From Chrysogorgia sp. JL179-B06 (lineage: Eukaryota > Cnidaria > Anthozoa > Scleralcyonacea > Chrysogorgiidae): 64,000 bases of DNA. A program made the translations under genes and the position numbers. The first letter of the stretch is position 1, and the number at the start of each line of letters is the position of its first letter. This document shows, piece after piece, positions 1-12,782 of the stretch. Where the stretch lies: the NCBI GenBank assembly GCA_035772405.1, contig JAYKKM010000439.1, positions 8,673,001-8,737,000 of the forward strand, read 5' to 3'. The notes beneath the pieces were generated by a model, which saw only the letters and a program-made list of their open reading frames with translations, made no database searches and was not told the origin of the DNA.

Positions 1-342
1 TCACTCACGTATTCATGAACCTATGCACACTTTGCAACAAAGTTGCGTAAGTCCGGCACTTGTGTCATCCACCCTTCAGCAAAGCGACGAGCACAACATT
101 GCCTTTTGTCCATGAAATTGGAGGCTTGGCAATGTGTGGAGACTTTTGTCATTTTCTGAGAGCATTTACCGAAACTGCCAGAAGGAGCAGGCAGCCCAGT
201 ACGGTAATCTTGTTTAACATGGTGCACGAACCTGGAAAAAAACATGAAACATCAGTAAAATTAAGTAGTTTAATTCGTGGAAGTGGGCAAAGGACGCTGG
301 CCATGCATGTGTTACTTTGTGGCGTTTTTTTTTTGGATCAAC
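1..342. other. intergenic, nothing recognised
   Basis: Short open frames on both strands overlap each other and show no domain, splice or composition signal. Nothing else is visible here. Confidence 0.5.
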
Positions 343-877
343 ACTAGAAAGTATACTTTAAAGTGGCACTACGATGAAAATTCACTCCCATTTTTTAGAT
401 TTTCTTTAGCATAGAATAGTACTTCAGGGTCGAAAGTGATCATAATCGCGTTGAGAGTCTGACGTCACTTCCTTACCCTGGTCAGGAACATGATCGATTA
501 ATTGCGGACATTACAACTCCAGATTCGGAGTCAGAAAAATAATACTTGCCATCGTCGAATCGCAAAATGGTTTCGACCGAGTAATATTTAGCAGCGCTAT
601 AAATGCGTAAAAATATCGATAGATAAAAATTTGATCGTAGTACCACTTTAAATAAAGGTTTCCGCGTGAAGCAAGTTGTTCGACTGTTATTTCAATTCTA
701 GGGTTAGTATGAAGATAATAATATGAAGCCGTTAGGATTAGTATAACGGTTTGATTTTGGCCTTTTGCATTATTTTTCTAATTTTCTCAAACCTTATATG
801 TAAACCCTCACCCTCATACTTATTCAAACAATTGGTTCTCAGTCTCCACGCGGAAACCTTAACGTATACTTTCTAGA
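343..877. repeat. degenerate inverted-repeat element hosting a nested MITE
   Basis: The ends are inverted: CTAGAAAGTATAC near 345-357 matches GTATACTTTCTAG near 862-875. A second inner pair is GGTTTCCGCGTG (658-669) against CACGCGGAAACC (848-859). The 357-652 MITE interrupts it. No coding capacity is seen. Confidence 0.5.
357..652. mobile_element. MITE, TTTAAAGTGG family, copy 1
   Basis: Terminal inverted repeats TTTAAAGTGGCACTACGAT and ATCGTAGTACCACTTTAAA bound a 296-bp non-coding sequence. A longer relative lies at 19516-20086 and shares the interior, including the GGTCAGGAACATGA stretch and the segment near the right end, so this is a family with internal deletions. Confidence 0.75.
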
Positions 878-1417
878 GACCATAACCAGAGAACAAGGAA
901 TATCAACCGAAACATAAGCCGAAGAAAAATACTGCTTTTCGCTTTTTTTCTCCTTATTTTCCCCCTTTTTCTCTCATTACACTTTTAAATTTCGTCAGCA
1001 TTCGTAACTAAGCAACCCAAGTCACTTTGCTTTCCACAAAGTGCCGAAGCATTCTGAGGCATCAGACATGCGCACAAGTCGAGGTGGACAATTATAAATC
1101 GCAATTTGTTTTATTAATTGGTAGTGGACGGAATCCTCGGCTTTCCTGCAATTTGATTGATTGAACTTTATTTAAAGTCACGGAAATCCCGATAAATAAG
1201 TTTAAATAAAAATATTTACATTGATTGTATTAGGAATATGATACAAAATACTCACAAAAAATGTTTTAACAAACATTGAAAAAAGTTAATTTACTTAAAG
1301 TATAGCAATGTTATCTGTCATACGAATGTCAGTTGAACTGGTAACTGCTCCAATATAGGCAAGACTACATTTAAGGAAATTTGTATTGGCCGGTTTTTGG
1401 TATATAGATAGGTTAAC
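878..1417. other. intergenic, nothing recognised
   Basis: AT-rich sequence with pyrimidine runs near 930-980. No supported gene or repeat boundary. Confidence 0.4.
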
Positions 1418-1810
1418 ATGGAAATTCCTCTAATTCCTCTGACTAGAGAAGTTCCTGAGTATTTTGCAAATAACTTTACAAGGAACTCGGACATTTATAT
1501 CCTGTGCCCGACCACACACGCTTCGTGTATGTGCACACGTGGATACACGAAGCGTGCATTTGTGGTCTGGGGCAGAGGCTTGGACATTCATGGCAGAGAA
1601 ACAAGATTTGCAAAAGTAACGCTACGCTGCCCACGTGATAAAAGAGAAAGTGAAGGTGGACGTACATTTGTGGTAAGCTCTGCCAAGATTTGGAATTCGC
1701 TTCCATCCAACATAAGACTTGCAAAAAACCTCTACTGTTTTAAAAAACGCTATTTTAAATATATTATGGACAGTTGTAAGGATATTCCGCATTTTAAAAT
1801 ATGTGTCTAG
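1418..1810 (+). mobile_element. LINE reverse-transcriptase C-terminal remnant
   Basis: A 130-residue frame ends with the pattern 'SAKIWNSLPSNIR' followed by a Phe/Lys-rich 'CFKKRYFKYI' tail. This is the usual C-terminus of CR1/L2/Jockey-type non-LTR retrotransposon polymerases, after the catalytic domain. The catalytic YXDD region and everything upstream are missing, so this is a 5'-truncated, dead copy. The same C-terminal signature appears more completely at 4516-5118. Confidence 0.6.
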
Positions 1811-3256
1811 CTTCTGTTTTTTTAGTTTGATCGTTTTATTTTTATATTATTTATTGAAACATGGGCCACAGTTTCTCAGTAATTTGCTGTAAAGTGTTTA
1901 CCCTCGCGAAATAAAATTATTATTAATATTATAGTGTTATGACTATATGTTCAAATAGTCTCTTAACAAATTTATCAGATAGATAAGAAGGTGCAGAATT
2001 TTTTTTAAACATTAAAACAACCTTGCACGATTGCTTTCAGGCTGTTCAAAATTGCGGTAACAAAACGCGCATTACTGCAAACATAGTTTTACAGAAACGA
2101 TATTGCGTTAGCTCCCAGAAGGATTAATATCGTTACCCAAGAACCAAAAAATGTAAAATATTAAAACAGAGATTAGACAATGGTTCTTATTTCACCAGAA
2201 CGTTCTAATTTCTTTCCTACGCGCTAATCAAGTAAGCTTTGCAGCTGCATGTTTTCAAAAATATTTGGCATTAAAGTAGAGCATGTTAAATATCAATAAT
2301 CATATTCATAATAATGTACTCGATGTAAGTACTTTTGAGTTTATCGGACGGTTAAATTAGTTAAATTATTGCTTTTAATTTTCTTTTGACTTTCATTTAA
2401 CTACTTGACTAAAAGCAAAAAAATTAAAATAAATCATAAAAACTATTTGACTAAAAGCAAAAAAATTAAAATAAATCATAAAAATTATTCACGATCGATT
2501 AAGTTGTTGAAAAATGTTATAACATTATAATCCTTAATCCCTGATCCTTAATCTTGGCCTTTAAAACTCTTGTTGTCACCCAGTGTTTAATTAAATCCTA
2601 TCAGTATATGTGATTGTCTGCAGTAACACTTGCGATATGCGAATAATTCGGAAGGACGAAATAGTCTCGGTTTGGTATTTTCCTGATCTAAATGATGCAA
2701 ATTAAATGTTTTGAACACGTAAATTTTTGGCAGCATTATTGGGCCGGGGGGGGGGGGCTGAAGAGTGGCCCTGAAGAGTGAGTGTCAACCACATGTGGTG
2801 AAGAAATTTTAATAAATGAATATAGAGAAGTAGTTCTTCAGCCTGTAAAGGTATTATTCTCCACTATATTCCATGTCTTAAATAAACCATTGACAATATC
2901 TGCAACGGGTTGATCCTAAATGGATTCCCGGCATCAGTGCTCTGGCCAACTGAGTAAGTTTGATAATTGTAACGAACAACGAATTGCGCTCATGGTGAAA
3001 TTTAATCTCCATTTAAGTCATCAAAATATCAAGGCTACGTCTACAATAAGTTGCATGTAATGCTCTTTTTTAAGTAAAATACATACTGATACGTTAAAAG
3101 AACATCAACGATAATTTGTCAGTTACCAAAATATCGATTTTTTTGCAATTTCGCTAAAAATACGCTCGTGCCAGTCCCCTTCCGCATCACATAACATTAG
3201 TTTGTTTTTTCGTGTTTTTTTTCTGATATGCATGTATATTGTTTTTTATTCTTTAC
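1811..3256. other. intergenic, low-complexity only
   Basis: Contains a 42-bp tandem duplication (about 2405-2488) and a 12-base G run (2746-2757). No supported gene. Confidence 0.5.
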
Positions 3257-3707
3257 AGGAATGTTAATACCAGTTGACCAAAAATGTTTCAGAATCTCCT
3301 GAAGTAAAGTTGTACTGACAGACAGTTCTGAATCATTGCTGCTACTGGAAGAGAAAATAATTTGTTCCCATGATTTCTCCAAGGCTATATTATGGTTGCC
3401 AATGGTTCTTTTGTTGGCAAAAGATTTCTCCAAGTCAACTGCTCTTTTTTTAGATTTGTTTAACTTTCAACATCAAATCAATAAACTCTTGCACAAGCTA
3501 CCGAATTTAGTGCAATCAAGAACTGTTCCTAGTGCCATTGTAATAAGTTTTTCCTCAATTGTCTGTTTTGAGTAAACATTTTTTGCCAGAGTTTGTAAAA
3601 ATGTTATTAAATTTTCAATGGAAATACTTGAACAACTAGTTGTATATTCAATGTTGTTGTAGAGTTGTGGTGGTAACTTATCCTCACTATCATTCAGTGT
3701 CATCCAC
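3257..3707 (-). pseudogene. possible exon(s) of an unidentified gene
   Basis: On the minus strand an acceptor-like TTTGTTTCAG ends at 3708, and a donor-like GTAAAG starts at 3256 just after the exon. Between them one reading frame runs the whole way, starting about 'MTLNDSEDKLPPQL' and ending 'FWSTGINIP', broken only by two TGA codons near 3470. The stops could be removed by a roughly 66-bp in-frame mini-intron (GT in TTCGGTAGC, AG in AAGAGCAG), or the copy could be a pseudogene. The composition is protein-like (Ser- and Leu-rich, helical), but I do not recognise the family. Confidence 0.3.
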
Positions 3708-3861
3708 CTGAAACAAATTTAAAATCTCTTCTACATCCACTTTTATAGCCATATTTACGTTTTCATTTTAATTTTAGTGCTTTATTTAGGAATTTAGATC
3801 TGTTTATATAACTTTATACATAGCACAAATCGTTGCTAAGGAAAAGATTCATGTTATAAAG

Positions 3862-5983
3862 TAAAGTGTGCGAATCCGATCCGAATCCGAGTCCGAATCC
3901 GATCCGATTCGGAATAAAATGTTCACCCTCGGCTCGGATTTTTTTATTTTTCTATCGGATCGGACCGGATTTTGTGTGTTTTTTTTCGGATTTAATCGGA
4001 TTTGTTGGGTTTTTTTTGCAATAAGTAATAAGTTTTTTTGACTTTTTTCACAAGTCTAAACAGGTAAGCAAAAGCTAATTTATTGTATTATATTTAATTA
4101 CAGTGTATGCGAGACTTTTAGTTCAGGAATTTCGAACGATCGGACATTTGATAGTGCCGGCTTTTTGTAAGTGTTGATTAGCAAACGTGTCTAAGATAAC
4201 AATTGTGTAAGCTAAGATTTTAACTATTTTTAAGGCCTGTTTCAAACGTCGCATTTTGCATGTGTCGAATACAATTGGCATTAGATTCGACCGAATTACC
4301 AAAATGCGACGCTTGTTTCAAAGTCAAACGGTCGCATTTTGCATGTGTCGAATTCAATAGTCAACTATAGCAAATTAGCAATCATAGTGTCTGTGATAAT
4401 GCGTTCTTTACTTCCCAGTGGTATTTCGCTTAAAAATAAACACACTAACAGAGTATGATTTATTATCGCATCCTTTCATTTAAAATATGGCGAAAAATGT
4501 AACCAACTGTCAAGCATGCATGTTAATAAGAACCTAACGTTCTCTAGACATATCAATGAAATCTGCAAAAAGTCAATACTAGCCATAAGATCTATTGGTC
4601 GAATACGCAAATACCTATCCATTGAAAGTTTGAAGAGACTGGTCAATGCTCTTGTTATCTCTCGCTTGGATTACACCAATAGTCTTCTGTATGGTGTACC
4701 CAAATACGAGATTGACAAATTGCAACGAATTCAGAACATCGCTGCGAAGTTAATTATGGGAACCAAGAAACACGACCACATAACACCTGTTCTGAAAGAA
4801 CTTCACTGGTTGCCGATTGAAACACGTATTAAATTCAAAATCCTGCTACTAGTCTACAAATCATTGCATGGTCAAGCCCCGGAATATCTGTCTAGTCTAA
4901 TCTCAAAACGTTCTTCTTCCCGCACACTTCGTTCTTCGCACAAATCTCTTCTAGATGTTCCGACTAAAATAAATACTGTTACCTATGGTGAACGTGCTTA
5001 TTCCTATGCTGCTCCTAAACTTTGGAATGCTCTTCCCGACGACATCAAGTCTTGCAATAGTCTATCTACTTTTAAAACCTTTTTAAAAACGTATTTTTTT
5101 AAAGAAGTCTATGAATGATATATCTAGTTTTTTATTAGTTCTTAATATGTATTATTAGTCATTTACTACCATTATTATTACCACTATGTAATCTAACATT
5201 GTATATTTTATTAATACTTGTAAGCGCATTGCGATTTTTATATGCGCATATAGAAAAACATATGTATTATTATTATTATTATTATTAATATAAACAAAAT
5301 TAATTATATAATCTCGCGATACTGCATTTAAAAAGTTCATGATATCCTGTTGTTTGATTTTCCCTCATAAGATGAATTTACTCACAACTAAAATACTAAA
5401 TCGAGTAAATTTAACGCCAACTTTGATACTTGCCATATCGGGCATATATGGCCGATGACTTCGCGGGATCATATCTCCCGTTCAGTACAAGCTATGGAAA
5501 CGAAAATACCACCAATCGATTCAGCGTATAAAAATCTATACCAAGGAGCAACATTTGAACGAAGACGATTAACAACCACATACAAACGTACAAACGTGAC
5601 AGCGTTTTAATAGTTTTGAAGTTTGAACTTTGAAGTTTACACTTGTTGTTTACATTAGGATTAGATATACACTATTGTATTTTTGTTGGATTCATATTAG
5701 TAAAATCGTAAACAACGTTTGCCCAAATTGTTTTTAATATTGTTTTCGAAAATGGTCACATTTAATTCAAGTTATACAACATATGTTCGGATCGGATTTT
5801 TTGATATTTTCGCAATCGGATCGGATCGACACGCGAATTTCTAGCATCGGATCGGATCGGATTCAATATTTTGTTTCCGATCGGATTTTGTGTTTTTAGC
5901 TTCGGAACGGATTGGATTCGGATTGAAAAATTAGACAAACCCTCGGATTCAAACACGTCAATCCGATCCGATGCACACCTCTA
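3862..5983. mobile_element. hAT-like composite element with GGATC-rich ends
   Basis: The left end reads TAAAGTGTGCGAATCCGATC. The right end, read inward on the other strand, is TAGAGGTGTGCATCGGATCG: imperfect inverted repeats of the TAGRGGTGTGCA type seen in hAT elements. Both ends carry arrays of TCGGATCGGAT (3869-4000 and 5785-5970). The interior holds a LINE remnant and tandem copies of GTCGCATTTTGCATGTGTCG (4244-4350). I could not find a clean 8-bp duplication. Confidence 0.5.
4516..5118 (+). mobile_element. LINE (CR1/L2-like) reverse-transcriptase C-terminal fragment
   Basis: A 200-residue open frame covers the thumb and C-terminal part of a non-LTR retrotransposon polymerase. It starts just after where the YXDD palm motif should lie. 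Diagnostic stretches are 'ISRLDYTNSLLYGVP', 'LQRIQNIAAKLI', 'LKELHWLPIETRIKFK', 'ILLLVYKSLHGQAPEYLS' and 'AAPKLWNALPDDIKS'. The catalytic half and endonuclease are missing. A short ATT microsatellite follows at 5268-5287, as at many LINE 3' ends. The frame is intact over 600 bp, so the insertion is fairly recent. Confidence 0.85.
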
Positions 5984-7598
5984 TAATATAAAGCATTGTA
6001 CCAACCGCTGACCGGTGAAATTCTCATTACCAGGCCCCGCATCACACGTCGATCAGCTTCCCTGTTGGCGTTGCACCGCCCAGTATATAAGCGCCCTGGT
6101 GTCAACCGTGACGCATTGCACGCTCGGTCGGCCATTTTTTGTAGCACGAACCGTAAATATCTTGTCAATCCTTGATATAAATTATTCATTTTGTCTTTTA
6201 ATTGAAAGAAGATATACCTTAGAAAGTAATTATTTCTGCATTTTTCACAAAACTCCACGTTTTATTGACTTTTGTTTCAAATTATGTCAGCCTTGACTGA
6301 CGTGTGCGTAGAAGACCAAGTGACGAGTTCAAACAAAAAATATCAGGTTGCGAGTCGATATATTTGTATTATGGATGGCTAAGAAAGCCTCTGTAAGATT
6401 TTCTGAGAAGACTCAGCGAATTTCCGAAGTATTTATACCACAATAAGTTGGCAACGAAGCACTTCAAACACTTCGTTATCGTTGATGGAAAGATAAACAC
6501 AAACGCGCAATGCACAATGACGGTTGACATGCACTCACTCTTTATTCTTTAATAGTATAGAAAAAGAAGTGGTCCTAAAATGTGACCCTGTGGAACATCA
6601 CATTTAATAGTTTGGGCCAGATAAGACCTAGTTTACGAAGCAGTGCTGTGTCCTTCCATAATGTTGTAATTTATTCAATAAGATGTCATGATCAAGTAAA
6701 CGCGTATCAAATGCTTTTATTAAATCCATAAATACTGCAATGCCAATGTTAAATAATTCTTGAAATAAGAATTGAAAAAAAGCTTCAAAAATTTAAAAAT
6801 TCACAGAAACGACGTTAAAATTTTCAGTTGTGTAATTTAGAAAACAATTTCTGAAGATAATAATATACACCCCAGTCTCAAGTTTAGGAGGAGAATGCAG
6901 ATGGCTATAAGAGGTTGTTGAGCTTTGGCGGGAAAACCTCGAGGTTATCCAGGTGAGAGCCACGATTACGTCATACTGGCTAACAGGCCCCTCCTGTCAA
7001 TAGCCCATGCCCCCCTTTAGGAACAACAAGCTACACCGTCCGTGTTAATATTATTTATTGCATAAATCCAATAAAAATCTGTAACACCGTAGAGAAAATA
7101 AGAGACACGTAATGTGTCATATGTCGCGACGTATACTCATTTACATAGTCAATTTGTAATATTTGCTAAACTATTAGCATTTTGTGCTACGATGTAGTGT
7201 ATTTGTAGTATATATCTGCATTACATGACCTATTTCTGTTCAATAATTATTAGTATCGCTCATTATTGAAAATTAATAATAATAATAATTAAAATAATCA
7301 ATAATTCCTGAGTATTAACTTTGCCGTCTAACTTCGCTGAAATGGTTAGACTCAACAGACAAGACTTCAGATCATATGCACATTCTGCAAATTCAGTGTT
7401 GCCATTATTTGTGAACAAAGCTTTTTGTTGAAATTTCGAAATTGTCATATTGATTTTGTCATTCTGATTTTCCAGCCGGAGCGGGAAGAAAACAACCCAA
7501 CTCCGGCCTGTCTGCACAAAAAACGCCGGAGGCTCGGAGCTCCTGCAGCGCTCCGGCCTCCGGCGCACAGCACTATTTGATAATTTTAGATATCATTA
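5984..7598. other. intergenic, nothing recognised
   Basis: Short frames near 6015-6296 and 7263-7568 have no domain or splice support. An ATT-rich microsatellite lies near 7268-7290. Confidence 0.4.
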
Positions 7599-7851
7599 TG
7601 CACTAGTCAATTGAAACTACGGACCCCCGACCCCAGGGACTATGCGGGGATTTTAACATTTTTCAGTGTTAAATATTGGTCAATTAATTGACTCCGTAAC
7701 CTTCCCAATTTTGGGGCCATAGGGGCGGGAACTTTAACAGCCAATATTCCACCGATAGCGGGTAAAATACCAATATTTAACACTGTAAAAATGTTAAAAT
7801 CCCCGCATAGTCCCTGGGGTCGGGGGTCCGTAGTCTCAATTGACTAGTGCA
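7599..7851. mobile_element. MITE with long inverted repeats, TTA duplication (copy 1)
   Basis: A 253-bp near-palindrome starts TGCACTAGTCAATTGA and ends TCAATTGACTAGTGCA, with TTA on both sides (7596-7598, 7852-7854). The arms include GGGACTATGCGGGGATTTTA and its complement. The TWA duplication and lack of coding suggest a PIF/Harbinger-type MITE. A decayed relative is at 28115-28370. Confidence 0.75.
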
Positions 7852-7854
7852 TTA

Positions 7855-10800
7855 TCACAGACAAAGCAGATGTTGGTCTATAGTTATATTGGCATGTATT
7901 CTATGTTCCGACTTGAAATTTCATTATTACCCACATCTGGGTTTTGACCCCAGAGGACCAAAACCCGAGTAGGCATATATAGTAGCACCCGCACGTAATA
8001 TGAGGAGAGGCCGTCGTTCTCGATCATTCCATTGTTTGACTTGTAAGGTATACGACTATATATTAAATTATTGTGTAAATAACTTTACATTTGTGACTAT
8101 GAAGAGGCGCATTGTATAAAGCATTAGGTGACAATTGACAAAGAAGTTGCTCTTTGGACCTGGTTTAATACGCGCCAGATGTTACGGAATTTACGTCTTG
8201 TCAGATCGACGGAGTCAATGTGAAACCAACAACACAGCATGTCGAGCTTGGATGCGCTCTATCCTTTAATACTAACCAAAGTCAGTTCTGCGCAATAAAA
8301 GTCAAGCGCAATAAATGTTAATCATCATCTGGTTGAGTCTGTACGCAGGCAAAATAAAAGAAAACAAAGGAGACTTTCTAATATTTATCTTTAATTACGT
8401 TTTCCGCCTGGTATATCTATTCCCACAATACTGAAAGGAGACTTTCCTTCACTTTGGCGTTAATAATGTCCATCATATGACTCATATCTAACGAGTTTCG
8501 CAAATTTTTTCCACAATAGCTCGGGGTCTACTCACGGAAGGTGCCGAATAAAACCATAAAACTTAACCACAAACAACAGAAAGATTCTCGTTTCACTCAA
8601 TCACAACAGAAGAGGTTGATCATGACCAATAAATAAATAAATCGAGTGGTATCGATGACCTATAATTACCAACCCCCTAAGGCTAACGGTGCATGTCCTT
8701 TCTCTAGTTTCACGTCGTCGAGGAATGTTCTCAGTTGTGCGAAAAATAAAGAAACGTCGTGAATTCTCAAAGGACGGGAATAATAATTATTTTTGTTTTG
8801 TTTTGGAATAACAATTATATTGTAAATACATGTCGTCCGTTCACGTCGGGTATACCAAGGACCTACTTAAACTCGCCAACGTTGACAGGTGGCGAAGGCC
8901 GTGCTGCACGCTCCTGTCAGCGCAGGCAACTATACCTTGACCTTGGCAGTTCTTTGACCAACACAAAATTACTCGAAATTATTCATTGGACCGGTTTTGT
9001 CTTTGCGGACCCTCGGAATGTCTATCGTCTATGAATTTGGTTAAACATGAGCATAATTGTGATATGATGGCGTATTAATAATACGAATACATTATGATTG
9101 TATTTGTCAAACAATGGAAGAAGGTCTCATCGCAATCTTCCTCTATCTAACGACTTGTGATCGTGAAAACCGAATACAACGTTGGATATCTAATTACGTA
9201 TGGCCAATCCGCACACTGTCATGCGAATTCTGATGGCAGATTTAGAAAGACGCAACGCAAAATAACACAACATGCGGTTCTTCTTCACTTGACGTATATC
9301 TCCTGTGTTTGTGTCGCTCGTGAAAACCAGGATTAACTATGGCGCACCAAAGAATGCTTTGCGCAAATAATAAATAAGGCAAATAAAGGCTGTTATTAAA
9401 ACGCGCACATAGAACTGTTCAACTGCACTGCTAGATGCTATTAAAATCATGGTTATTAAAACTTAGTATTTACATGTAAAAATTATGTAAAACATATACT
9501 GTAGCTCTCACCTAAATTAAAATTAAATAGTTCACAGTTCATATAAAGTTCTACATACCTTGTACGACCTTCCCTCCGCGCTTGCCTCTGGTCGTTTACA
9601 GCAGACGTTAATCATTCAGGCGATTATTAATCGGGTCAATGTCACATGAATGACGCGTTGAAAGGCTACACTCGTATGACACCGTGCCACCATATTTTGA
9701 ACTCCGTACTCCAAAAATATTGGAGCCATGGAGGCCTCCAGTGCGTTGTGAATGAAGTTTCAAGAGTAGACAGCGTGAAAGTGAAACCCAAGCAGACTCA
9801 GTGAATTTTGTGTAAGACGGTGAAAAAAGTTGATGGAAAATGTATTCTACTTTACAGTGCTATACGTCATAGGATGTCATCTGAACTGTCATCACTCGTC
9901 CGTTTCCTTTACTGACTCGGATTTAAAAGTGTTGTGCTGCGCAAAGTTCAAGGCTGAAGCAGTCAGTTAAAATACAAATAAAAAACTCTGAAATGTATTA
10001 ATGTATAGACCTCCTGCTCACTATTTCGGCAGTACACCGACCTCAGTTTATTATATTATAAATATGATTTTCCAACCATATTCTGAGATCCAAATAAGTC
10101 TCGACACTGGGGGATAAACACTACGTCCATAGCCGAATGTTACTAGTTATGAGAAATAGTATAGATCTAATTATCTAAGGAAGAGTACATGGACTACAGG
10201 CCAACCCCAACGGTCCGAGGGGTAATGGCACCACACGTGAGTGTCCTGAGTGGATATGTAAACAAAACGTAGGAGACAGCATGTATTTGAATAAAATATA
10301 GGAATAAAGATACCTATAATTGTATTGCTCTGCAGTAATACAGGAAATAACTAATCCTAATTAAAATAGATAACTAATTGAAAACTCTGCTGAAAGGTTG
10401 GTTTACTGCCGAAAATAAATAGTATGTAGGGTTTAACATCACCTCCAGGATGTGTCTTTATGCGCAACATGTTAAACTGAAATTAGGTTGATAAACAATA
10501 AGAAGGAAAGTCATTTGTTATTTTTAGAGTCGATCTGCAGTGATGCAAACCGGAGGTGGATCAAATGAATCACAATAAGTACTAGATTAGGTGAAACAAA
10601 GAAAAAATCCAAGGGAATAAAGTGAGAAGAATAATTCTTTCCTGTTTTTGCCCGCCCATGCTGAAAAAAAACATACTTCTGAGGGATTGAACAAAGGAAA
10701 AAACGTTCGTTGCGCCAATCGGGATGAACGGTGTTGCAAGTTTGAAAATGAGACGCCTTTCCTGTTTTGTGCGGCAATTGTTGCCGCCGGAACTCGTAGG

Positions 10801-11720
10801 AAAAACCTTGACAACTCTACCTATAGCGGCCAAGTACTCCGTTTGTCAGTTAATTAAATCACCAAAGAATTAGATCACCAACTTGGATGTTCCTGGTGTC
10901 CTCTTTCTAGACGGGGCCCTTATACATGTCTTGGGGACCCCGGGGGTTCGACTATAACACACGTATGAATCTTCCTCCTCGAGTTAACGTTGGAAAATCG
11001 AAATCGGTATAAATCAGCCCTTTCTTATCAACTGAAGGTCAATGTCCCACCCAGTACATTAATGATTCTTCACCATAAATCGCAGATTTGTAGGAGGCGG
11101 GGAGTGGTAAGCCGTAATTTTTCATTTTTATCTTCCACTCCATTTTTGGCAGGGACCCCACTGGTACGTCGAGACCTCCAGTGTAGTCTCTCCAGGAGAT
11201 TCATTAATAACCATGGTCTTAAATGGCATAAGGCCGATTTATCGTTATCAGAGTCAATCAATGATCAATGCAAGCCCGAGGTGGATCAAATGCCAATCTT
11301 AAATGGCATAAGGATTTATCGTTGTCATGAATACACTAACTCAAACCCCCTGTTTGGGTTTTCTAACCCTAATCCTATACGTAATCCTAAGTAACCCCCT
11401 GTAAATTTCCCCTATATATCCCTAAATTTCCCCAAACGCATTCTCACCTCTATTTGAGTTCCTTACTTAATAAATTCCTCATGCCATTTAATATTTCATG
11501 GGAGACTGTGTTGAGACCTCCGATGACGATAGAGCTCTGGAGAAAACCCTAGCAGCCAACTCAACAACAACAATATGCATGTCATTTTATTATACATATT
11601 GCACGAATGCATTTTAATCTGTATGAAACGAGCAGCTTCAATAGACCATTGTCTGTATATGACATTGCAAGCTCACAATCATGACTGAAGTATTACATCA
11701 TTGTAACCTTCACTCTCCAT
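7855..11720. other. intergenic, scattered repeat fragments
   Basis: No gene can be supported. The motif CTATTTCGGCAGTACACC occurs near 10023 and, inverted, near 10396; it recurs at 21755 and 60626, marking the edge of a dispersed repeat. Small frames at 8759-9034 and 10990-11394 have no recognisable content. Confidence 0.4.
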
Positions 11721-11724
11721 CTCG

Positions 11725-11800
11725 GTGGCTCAATGGTTGGAGCGCCTCACTGGCAATCAGAAGGTTACAGGTTTAATTCCTGTCTGGCACTCAAACACTT
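11725..11800 (+). repeat. tRNA-derived SINE head fragment
   Basis: GGTGGCTCAATGGTTGGAGC resembles a pol III A box and GGTTACAGGTTTAATTCC a B box, about 35 bp apart as in a tRNA. There is no convincing acceptor stem, and the sequence runs directly into LINE-like sequence. It is therefore a SINE or tRNA relic rather than a functional tRNA gene. Confidence 0.45.
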
Positions 11801-11804
11801 TTTC

Positions 11805-12250
11805 TGATGTTCTTTTGCCTGTTTACAAATCAATGATAAGACCGCATCTTGAATATTGTGTTCAGGTGTGGGCACCTCGTATGGTAATTGGCAAAGTATA
11901 ATGGAAGCGTAAATTTACAAAGTCAACTAGAGGAATGGAGAATTTGTCATATAAAGATAGACTTATAAATCTGGGTGTAACGACTCTATTGGAGCGACCT
12001 CATCGAAATGTTTAAAATTCAAAATAAAATCGTTTGTTATGGTCAAAACATGTTTCGAAATGGCAAGTCTGGGAGACAGTTATTATTAATGCCTGGGATT
12101 AATACAACACCGTATCATGATTTGTTTAAGTGATCACTTAAGTACTGGAATCGACTACCCTTGATCCTCTGTCATTAATTTTAAAATATTATTAGAACAG
12201 CATAAATCAATTTAATTAGGCAAGGTATTAACAATGGTTATTGGGAACTT
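11805..12250 (+). mobile_element. degenerate LINE reverse-transcriptase remnant
   Basis: Translation near 11815-11880 gives '[21 protein letters not shown]', typical of the post-palm region of CR1/Jockey-type polymerases. Stops and frame changes follow immediately, and no intact frame remains. Confidence 0.5.
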
Positions 12251-12782
12251 TTTTACAATTTTTAGATTTTAATATAGAGATGATGTATGCATATAGTAAA
12301 TAAGTTATTTTTAAATAACTTGAACTTTCTCCGAAAATGAAACTGTAATTACAGTACATAGTTGTTACATTGTTAGTTCTATTCATTCATTTGGTTTCTA
12401 ACAACTTAATTTCGAATTAACCAATGCAATATATATTCATTACTAAAGGTGCAGTCCAGTCCATTCTGCGCATGTGTTATATTTGAAACGTTGGGGACCC
12501 CACATGTGAACAAACTTTAACGGAATAGATTTGCGACAGTTCGAAAGTGAGTATTCGTTAAAGGGGGCACGAGTGGTAGTTTGATATATTAACAACATTT
12601 AGGAACCAAACATCTTAAAACACGCTTTTTAGGCGGAAAAGCTCAAGCGTGTGAAAAAAATCCGCAATACTTCATGTTCAATCAATGTTTAAAACAGAAA
12701 CGTGGACATGGGCAGAACGGACTGCCAGGACTGGACGGCACCTTTAATTTTAGCTTATCTATATTAAAGTGGCTATCGTGGG

